Source: Ruminiclostridium sp. (lineage in GTDB: Bacteria > Bacillota > Clostridia > DSM-8532). From it: 5,999 nucleotides of DNA. Of this stretch, positions 1-5,999 are shown piece by piece (within the stretch, counting starts at the first letter, position 1; each line of letters starts with the position of its first letter). The position numbers were made by a program, and so were the translations under genes. The DNA is taken from NCBI GenBank assembly GCA_003535195.1, contig DOHN01000188.1, positions 56,796 through 62,794 of the forward strand, read 5' to 3'. The notes beneath the pieces are model-generated. The model did no database searches, was not told where the DNA came from, and worked only from the letters and a program-made list of their open reading frames with translations.

Positions 1-108
1 ACGGATTTTCTTGAGGGCGTACGAAACATCACTCATGGCGCTGAAGCATAACGACACAAAACATTACCATGGCACTAAATTACGAATGAAGGAATCGGAA
101 CATCCGCA

Positions 109-137
109 TTGAATTTATAGGCTAAGAATAATATAAT
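109..137 (+). promoter_or_regulatory. Probable sigma-A promoter upstream of proB
   Basis: TTGAAT (109-114) and TATAAT (132-137) are separated by exactly 17 bases. The -10 box is a perfect match and the -35 box matches four of six. Transcription would start around 143-146, just at an eight-A run (145-152), and read through a roughly 245-nt leader into proB. No better promoter was seen closer to the proB start. The assignment is by consensus only. Confidence 0.6.
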
Positions 138-144
138 GGAACAT

Positions 145-189
145 AAAAAAAAGGCCAAACCACCGGGGGGTTAGGATTTAGTCTGGCCT
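145..189 (-). terminator. Terminator-like hairpin with T-run on the minus strand
   Basis: AGGCCA (152-157) pairs with TGGCCT (184-189), and AACC (158-161) can pair with GGTT (169-172) inside it. Read on the minus strand, the hairpin is followed directly by eight T residues (complement of 145-152), the shape of an intrinsic terminator. No minus-strand gene that would end here is visible. It may block antisense transcription, or the hairpin may instead belong to the plus-strand proB leader, where no T-run follows it. Confidence 0.4.
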
Positions 190-391
190 GACAATCAATA
201 TGTTTTTCACTGTAATTAATATTATAATATTCACAGGACCAGGTAAAGAATTACCCTGAATGGCGAATTTTATGAATGGGCAGAAACCGCCTGGGACAAG
301 GCCTTAAGCAGAACAATAAAATTGTTCGTCAATTTATGATAGCCCTTGGTATTACCCTTGTCAGAAAAAGCAGAATTGGGGGATTTAGTGT

Positions 392-1240
392 ATGGAGCAG
401 CGATCCAGATCAGATCTGAAAAATGCACAGCGGATAGTGGTTAAAGTAGGGACCTCTACCTTGACCCATGAAAATGGGAAGATGAATCTCATCCGAATGG
501 AGCGCCTTTCACTGGCTCTTGCCGAGCTTATGAACGAAAATAGAGAAGTGATATTGGTTTCCTCCGGCGCCATCGGGGTCGGCATGGGCAAGTTTAATTT
601 CAGAAGGCGTCCTTTGGGCATAGGGGTCAAACAGGCTCTTGCGGCAGTGGGCCAATGCGAGCTCATGAACATCTACAGCCGCTTGTTTGCCGTCTATAAC
701 CATACCGTGGCCCAGATCCTTCTGACCGGAACGGATCTCAATGACGAGGTCAAAAGGCAAAATGTCATGAACACCTTCAGAAACCTGCTGGATTTCGGAG
801 TCCTTCCCATCGTCAATGAAAACGACTCTGTTTCAGTAGACGAAATCAAGAGCATGACAACATTCGGCGATAATGATACCCTGTCGGCTGTGGTTTCTAA
901 ATTGGTTTCGGCAGACCTTCTGATTATCCTTTCGGATATCGATGGGCTCTATGACTGCGACCCACGAGAAAATAAGGAATGCAGGCTTATTTCTGTGGTA
1001 GAGGAGTTGGCCCCGGTCATCCGGGATTCTGCGGGAGGCGCCGGGACAAAGCGGGGAACGGGCGGCATGGTTACCAAAATACACGCGGCCGAAATTGCAA
1101 CGGGCGCAGGGGTCGACATGATCATTGCCAATGGGGATGATCCGATGATTATATTGAAGGTTCTTAAAGGTGAGGAAGTGGGCACCTGGTTTATGAAGCA
1201 GCCGGCAGAGACGGAGCCGGATAAAAGGCCGGTTGAATGA
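392..1240 (+). CDS. proB: Glutamate 5-kinase, short form without PUA domain
   Basis: This enzyme phosphorylates L-glutamate with ATP to gamma-glutamyl phosphate, the first step of proline synthesis in the cytoplasm. The 282-residue product shows the amino acid kinase fold throughout. It has KVGTST at 18-23 (phosphate/ATP lysine), SSGAI at 57-61, NENDSVS at 142-148 and FGDND at 158-162 (glutamate site), SDIDGLYDCDPR at 181-192, and GTGGMVTK at 222-229. It ends shortly after a GTWF motif, where the kinase domain normally ends. The C-terminal PUA domain of the roughly 367-residue E. coli enzyme is therefore absent, as in several other short bacterial forms. The ATG at 392 is supported by GGGGGA at 378-383, eight bases upstream. 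proA, the usual partner, does not follow; the next gene is convergent hup. ProA must be encoded elsewhere or upstream of the window. Confidence 0.95.
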   Translation: MEQRSRSDLKNAQRIVVKVGTSTLTHENGKMNLIRMERLSLALAELMNENREVILVSSGAIGVGMGKFNFRRRPLGIGVKQALAAVGQCELMNIYSRLFAVYNHTVAQILLTGTDLNDEVKRQNVMNTFRNLLDFGVLPIVNENDSVSVDEIKSMTTFGDNDTLSAVVSKLVSADLLIILSDIDGLYDCDPRENKECRLISVVEELAPVIRDSAGGAGTKRGTGGMVTKIHAAEIATGAGVDMIIANGDDPMIILKVLKGEEVGTWFMKQPAETEPDKRPVE

Positions 1241-1292
1241 GCAGCTCCGGCAGGAGCATTGTGTTTTAAGCCGATATGAACCATATTAATTA

Positions 1293-1323
1293 AAAGGGCG
1301 GAATCCAAAGGTTTCCGCCCTTT
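1293..1323. terminator. Intrinsic terminator between convergent proB and hup
   Basis: An 11-bp perfect stem is formed by 1293-1303 and 1313-1323 (core GGGCGGAA with TTCCGCCC), with a nine-base loop. On the minus strand it is followed by TTTTAATTAAT, a reasonable tail for ending hup transcripts. On the plus strand the T-run is only the TTT at the end of the stem, so termination of proB would be weaker. Its place between two convergent stop codons supports use in both directions. Confidence 0.8.
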
Positions 1324-1331
1324 CGTGAAAA

Positions 1332-1607
1332 TTACGCGTTTACTTTGTCTTTTAAGGATTTTCCGGCTTTGAAGACCGGTGCTTTTGAGGCTGGAATGGT
1401 AATAGCTTCTTTGGTCTGGGGATTGCGGCCTTTTCTTTCGGCTCTATTCTTTGTTTCAAAGGTACCGAATCCGACAAGAACAACTTTTTCTTCTTTTGCC
1501 AGGGACTCAGTAACAACGGAAATGAGGGCATCAATAGCAGCCTCACTATCTTTTTTTGTAAGACCGGATTCCTGCGCTACGGCATTAATAAGATCAGCCT
1601 TGTTCAT
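1332..1607 (-). CDS. hup: HU-family DNA-binding protein
   Basis: This is a small basic histone-like protein that dimerises, bends DNA and compacts the nucleoid. The product is 91 residues, the normal HU length. It shows the typical N-terminus [11 protein letters not shown], the dimer-core GFGTF at 46-50, and the arm signature GRNPQTKE from 60 with the intercalating proline at 63. It ends in [13 protein letters not shown]. The frame is open for 20 more codons upstream, to 1667. The start at 1607 is chosen because AGGAGGT lies a few bases before it on the minus strand (complement of 1614-1620), the family begins here, and the longer frame would run into the promoter. It is transcribed alone, divergent from the gene at 1786 and convergent with proB. 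HU is the best fit; IHF is unlikely in a Firmicute. Confidence 0.96.
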   Translation of the reverse strand: MNKADLINAVAQESGLTKKDSEAAIDALISVVTESLAKEEKVVLVGFGTFETKNRAERKGRNPQTKEAITIPASKAPVFKAGKSLKDKVNA

Positions 1608-1638
1608 AAAATTACCTCCTGAGCTAATTTTCGTCCCC

Positions 1639-1667
1639 ATTTTATAACGCGAATCGCATAAAGTCAA
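1639..1667 (-). promoter_or_regulatory. hup promoter
   Basis: On the minus strand TTGACT (1667-1662) and TAAAAT (1644-1639) are 17 bases apart, about 30 bases before the hup start codon. TATAAA overlapping the -10 is an alternative with a shorter spacer. The spacer contains the odd palindrome GCGAATCGC (1649-1657). Confidence 0.75.
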
Positions 1668-1682
1668 GCATTTGCGCGATTC
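1649..1682. repeat. Inverted repeat spanning the hup promoter, possible operator
   Basis: GAATCGC (1651-1657) and GCGATTC (1676-1682) are perfect 7-bp inverted copies 18 bases apart, flanking the hup -35 box. The left copy also lies inside a 9-base palindrome, GCGAATCGC (1649-1657), in the promoter spacer. The placement would suit a repressor or autoregulatory site, but short repeats can occur by chance and no known operator was recognised. Confidence 0.35.
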
Positions 1683-1711
1683 TCACACAAAAAAAAGGCC
1701 AATAGAACTAT

Positions 1712-1740
1712 TTGATTATAATTTGCAAACGTTATATAAT
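1712..1740 (+). promoter_or_regulatory. Promoter of the 1786-2457 gene (probable operon promoter)
   Basis: TTGATT (1712-1717) and TATAAT (1735-1740) are separated by exactly 17 bases. The transcript would begin near 1746-1748 and reach the ATG at 1786 after about 40 bases. This promoter rules out the upstream TTG codon at 1672 as the start of the following gene. It points away from the hup promoter on the other strand. Confidence 0.75.
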
Positions 1741-1785
1741 ACTTTTGCATGTAAGAATATCGAGATATTCGGTGGAGGAGCTGAT

Positions 1786-2457
1786 ATGGCAGGGGTCTAT
1801 TTTTATGTTCCCCGCAATAAGCTTGAAGATATTGTCGACTGCGGTCTTAAATTATCCGAATGGTATGACCGTGAGATTTCTCTGCCCGGTTTACAGAATA
1901 ATAAGAAGGTTATAAAGGCACTTTTAAATCCAAGAGATAATGAAGAGCGGCTGAAGGATCCCGCATACCAGTGTCTGCGGCTGGAAGTGGATCTGGAAAA
2001 CTGCAAAGTGGGAGATTCGGATCTCTATCAGACGGGTCTAAGGGAACCTGCTTTAATGGAATATTATAAAAGCTCTTTAATTCCGCTTAAGGACTATTGC
2101 TTTGGTATCTTTCGCAGCCCGGAGGTACTGGTTGTATCTTCAATATTGCCCGAGAGAATTGAAGTGATGGGTAAAACTCTGGATATTCCAATATTATTTG
2201 AGAACTCGGCGGCCCTCTATCTGAATAATATTCTTGAAAAGCATGAAGAAGCTTGGAATGACTCGGGAAATCATCTGCTCTATACATACTTCCTTTACTT
2301 GGAGTCACAGGGGAAGGCGGTCAGGTTTGAGAACCGGGAGAAAAACAAGACGATTTTCTTTTATAAAGACAGCAGAGAATATATTGTGCTGCAGCAGCCT
2401 GAGGGGGAATTGCCATTGGCGGGAAGTTCTCTTTCAAAGACCGGTCGTTTTGAATAA
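1786..2457 (+). CDS. Uncharacterised 223-residue protein, possibly ADP-ribosyltransferase-like
   Basis: I do not recognise the family with certainty. The frame is open from a TTG at 1672, but the ATG at 1786 is preferred: GGAGGAG (1774-1780) sits five bases before it and a strong promoter (1712-1740) lies inside the longer frame. The product has no signal peptide or membrane segment. Visible blocks are YFYVPRNKLEDIVDCGLKLS (5-24), YQCLRLEVD (61-69), SLIPLKDYCFGIFRSPEVLV (97-116) and LPERIEV (121-127). An N-terminal 'Y-x-V/T...L-x-x-I-x-x-x-GLKLS' block followed later by 'PEVLV..xILPERI' weakly recalls the DarT/ART-like fold, where a glutamate in an 'AEvLV' strand is catalytic (here E113). This is pattern-level inference only. 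The second half (residues 140-200) is probably a mixed alpha/beta extension. It is likely the first gene of an operon with the next gene and coaX. Confidence 0.8.
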   Translation: MAGVYFYVPRNKLEDIVDCGLKLSEWYDREISLPGLQNNKKVIKALLNPRDNEERLKDPAYQCLRLEVDLENCKVGDSDLYQTGLREPALMEYYKSSLIPLKDYCFGIFRSPEVLVVSSILPERIEVMGKTLDIPILFENSAALYLNNILEKHEEAWNDSGNHLLYTYFLYLESQGKAVRFENREKNKTIFFYKDSREYIVLQQPEGELPLAGSSLSKTGRFE

Positions 2458-2528
2458 TAGAAAATGGCAGGAGAGCACAATATATCACAAGACTATTTTG
2501 AATCATTAATGAATTCTCGGAGGTTTTT

Positions 2529-3062
2529 ATGGATAATCAGAACACAAATAATCCTGGAGCCCAGGGAGGCCAGCCCCAGGAAAACAGCCAGACAAGCGGG
2601 CAGAACCAGAATCAAAGAGCCAATAACCGCAATACCCGTTCCCAATCAGACCGTTCCCGGTTTCATCAGGAAAGAAAGACCTCACAGGGAAACCAGAATT
2701 ATGAACGCAACCGTTCCAATGATAAAAATCAGGGCCCCCAGGATGACCGGGCCGGAAACCAAAATAGCTCCAAGTATACGCAAAAAGGAAGAGATCGCAG
2801 GGGCTTTGACCGGAATAAGGAAACCAGCGATCAGGGGAAATACCAGCAAAACCCGTCCGGTTCCGCACAAGGCGGGAATTACAATCAAGGCCGTTTTGGC
2901 AGAAACTCTATTCACGGTACCATCCATGGCGATATAGCCCCAAGGCATATCAAGCCCAAACGAATTGAAACCATTGAGGATATCCGGGCCGATATCGAAC
3001 GGGTCGAAAAAGACATTCAACTTGAGATCAAGCAGATCCGCGCCGCAAAGCTGGGCCTCTGA
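2529..3062 (+). CDS. Low-complexity Q/N/R/G-rich protein with coiled-coil C-terminus
   Basis: The 177-residue product is of unknown function. Residues 1 to about 125 are almost entirely N, Q, R, G, S, D, K and P, with no cysteine or tryptophan and few hydrophobic residues, so they are predicted to be disordered and are rich in Arg-Gly/Arg-Asn pairs. A short linker, IHGTIHGDIAPRHIKPK (128-144), leads into a regular helix. Hydrophobic residues at 149, 152, 156, 159, 163, 167 and 170 give an a/d heptad pattern, so residues 146-172 likely form a coiled coil. The ATG at 2529 has CGGAGG (2518-2523) five bases before it. The gene lies 71 bases after the previous gene, and coaX begins one base after its TGA, which suggests translational coupling. 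Binding to nucleic acid is a guess from composition. The codon pattern is normal and the regular C-terminus argues that this is a true gene. Confidence 0.85.
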   Translation: MDNQNTNNPGAQGGQPQENSQTSGQNQNQRANNRNTRSQSDRSRFHQERKTSQGNQNYERNRSNDKNQGPQDDRAGNQNSSKYTQKGRDRRGFDRNKETSDQGKYQQNPSGSAQGGNYNQGRFGRNSIHGTIHGDIAPRHIKPKRIETIEDIRADIERVEKDIQLEIKQIRAAKLGL

Positions 3063-3063
3063 G

Positions 3064-3849
3064 ATGGATGAAAACATGCTGTTAGCCATTGATGTAGGAA
3101 ACATCACAAGCGCCATAGGCGTCTATAAAGGGGACACCCTCGCAGGAAATTGGCGTTTGTCCACCGTCAGAGAGCGAACCTCTGACGAAACGGGTATTAT
3201 TATTTTATCCCTCCTGGACAATGCCGGCATCAATCCCAAGGATATTAAAGATGTGGTTGTCTGCTCTGTGGTCCCGCCTGCCATGCACTCCATTGTCAGC
3301 GCTATCAGGAAATATTTTAACAAGCAGCCCATACTGGTGGAGACGGGTATAAAGACGGGCATCAACATCAAATATGAAAATCCACGCGAAGTGGGGTCGG
3401 ACAAGATTGTCAATGCAGTGGGGGCCTTAAAGCTGTACGGGGGGCCTCTTATTATTGTGGATTTTGGAACGGCCATCACTTTTTGCGCTATCAGCTCCCG
3501 CAGGGAGTATCTCGGCGGTATCATATGCCCCGGTATCAATATTTCTGCAGAGGCTTTATTTGATAAAGCTTCCAAATTGCCCCGTATAGAAATTGCCAAA
3601 CCAAGACATATTATTGGGAGAACTACGGTAGGCAGTATGCAGTCCGGTATCATTTACGGCTTTGTGGGCCAAGTGGATCATATAGTGTCCCTTATGAAGC
3701 AGGAAATGAAGGAAGAGGGGATAAAGGTTATAGCGACAGGCGGCATGGCCAAACTGATCGCTTCGGAATCCTCCGCCATTGATATAGTCAACCCTTTCCT
3801 GACTTTGGAAGGGTTAAAGGCCGTTTATGATTTAAATTTCATGGTTTAA
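3064..3849 (+). CDS. coaX: Type III pantothenate kinase
   Basis: It phosphorylates pantothenate with ATP, the first step of coenzyme A synthesis; type III enzymes belong to the ASKHA superfamily and need a monovalent cation. The 261-residue product matches the family from end to end. It has IDVGN near the N-terminus (9-13, phosphate loop), CSVVPP (67-72), TGINIKYENPREVG (98-111), DFGTA (133-137), GGIICPGINIS (151-161), LPRIEI (172-177), SMQSGIIYG (191-199) and VIATGG (222-227). Several usually conserved positions differ from the B. subtilis form: DVGNT is DVGNI, GADR is GSDK (111-114), and GTATT is GTAIT. The catalytic aspartate of the GxD motif (D113) is kept. The ATG at 3064 follows the upstream stop by one base. 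The in-frame ATG at 3076 would give a more typical N-terminus (MLLAIDVGN, 257 residues) and cannot be excluded. Neither start has a strong Shine-Dalgarno sequence, in keeping with coupling. Confidence 0.93.
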   Translation: MDENMLLAIDVGNITSAIGVYKGDTLAGNWRLSTVRERTSDETGIIILSLLDNAGINPKDIKDVVVCSVVPPAMHSIVSAIRKYFNKQPILVETGIKTGINIKYENPREVGSDKIVNAVGALKLYGGPLIIVDFGTAITFCAISSRREYLGGIICPGINISAEALFDKASKLPRIEIAKPRHIIGRTTVGSMQSGIIYGFVGQVDHIVSLMKQEMKEEGIKVIATGGMAKLIASESSAIDIVNPFLTLEGLKAVYDLNFMV

Positions 3850-3965
3850 TTTTCAATAAAGAACGAAATAATTAGAATAAATGAGAATCTGCGGGCATAA
3901 ATGAAGCAATTTAAAATAATGCCTGAAAATGAACAAATACGGCTAAAAATACTCAACATACCCGA

Positions 3966-3997
3966 TTGATTCTAGGAGTAAAGTTGTTTAATATAAT
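3966..3997 (+). promoter_or_regulatory. groESL promoter
   Basis: TATAAT lies at 3992-3997, directly before the CIRCE element. TTGATT (3966-3971) is the likely -35 box. It is 20 bases from TATAAT, or 17 bases from the overlapping alternative TAATAT (3989-3994). Either reading puts the transcription start within CIRCE, the usual arrangement for HrcA control. Confidence 0.65.
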
Positions 3998-3998
3998 A

Positions 3999-5999
<2,001 letters not shown>

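Larger units (their letters stand above)
1..391. other. Gene-free stretch upstream of proB: promoter plus possible structured leader
   Basis: I see no convincing complete gene here. The first 51 bases can be read on the plus strand as the last 16 codons of an open frame ending in TAA at 49-51. The same bases on the minus strand contain an ATG (36-34) running off the left edge, but without a ribosome binding site. Neither reading can be confirmed. From 109 onward there is a good promoter (109-137). It is followed by potential hairpins at 152-189, 240-258 and 311-327, and by a longer-range pairing of GACAAGG (295-301) with CCTTGTC (356-362). If the promoter is real, proB carries a leader of roughly 245 nt. 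I could not match the leader to a known riboswitch or T-box: no T-box GGUGGNACC-type motif was found. Confidence 0.5.

Noticed and set aside
1..36. Possible start of a minus-strand gene running off the left edge (MSDVSYALKKIR)
   Set aside because: No ribosome binding site before the ATG and only 12 codons visible; cannot be supported.
1..51. Possible C-terminal end of a plus-strand gene (last 16 codons, stop TAA at 49-51)
   Set aside because: Too short to recognise; any one of the frames could give this by chance, and a competing minus-strand ATG overlaps it.
145..391. T-box riboswitch or other known riboswitch for proB
   Set aside because: No T-box core motif, no antiterminator/terminator pair before proB, and no recognisable aptamer motif by eye.
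2438..2456. GACCGGTC palindrome followed by GTTTT at the end of the 223-residue gene, as a terminator
   Set aside because: The palindrome has no room for a loop and the T-run is only four bases; the downstream gene is close and on the same strand.
2464..2937. 157-codon plus-strand frame overlapping the low-complexity gene
   Set aside because: It is a shifted reading of the same repetitive codons; no ribosome binding site and no recognisable domain, while the 2529 frame has both a good RBS and a structured C-terminus.
2682..3116. 144-codon minus-strand frame coding for a hydrophobic, membrane-like protein
   Set aside because: It is the antisense of the polar low-complexity gene and of the coaX start; hydrophobicity follows from the complement of Asn/Gln/Arg/Asp codons, and there is no supported start.
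3901..3969. 22-codon frame in the coaX-groES spacer
   Set aside because: No ribosome binding site, AT-rich composition, overlaps the groESL -35 region.

Overview
The window looks like a chromosomal segment of a low-to-mid GC Firmicute, most likely a member of the Clostridia. Five observations support this: a CIRCE-controlled groES-groEL operon, a type III pantothenate kinase (CoaX), a glutamate 5-kinase without the PUA domain, strong AGGAGG-type ribosome binding sites with TTGAnn/TATAAT promoters, and a Bacillus-type HU protein. No mobile element, CRISPR array, tRNA or rRNA was seen.

Layout. Positions 1-391 hold no convincing gene. They contain a good sigma-A-type promoter (109-137) and several potential hairpins ahead of proB, so proB probably has a leader RNA of about 245 nt. 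proB (392-1240, +) converges on hup (HU, 1332-1607, -), and a hairpin between them can act as terminator. hup and an unrecognised 223-residue gene (1786-2457, +) diverge from a shared region with two good promoters facing away from each other. The 223-residue gene is followed on the same strand by a gene for a Q/N/R/G-rich, apparently disordered protein with a coiled-coil tail (2529-3062), then coaX (3064-3849). coaX starts one base after the preceding stop, so these three genes probably form an operon. A 222-base spacer then carries the groESL promoter and a perfect CIRCE operator (3999-4025), followed by groES (4072-4344) and a complete groEL (4362-5999) whose stop codon is the last three bases of the window.

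Function. Most of the content is housekeeping: the first step of proline synthesis, nucleoid structure, the first step of coenzyme A synthesis, and the chaperonin. The genes share no obvious single pathway. The least understood part is the pair of uncharacterised genes in front of coaX. The first has weak motif-level resemblance to ADP-ribosyltransferase-like folds. The second is a low-complexity protein with a conserved-looking helical end. I found no clear evidence of a wholly new system. These two genes and the structured proB leader are the best candidates for follow-up.
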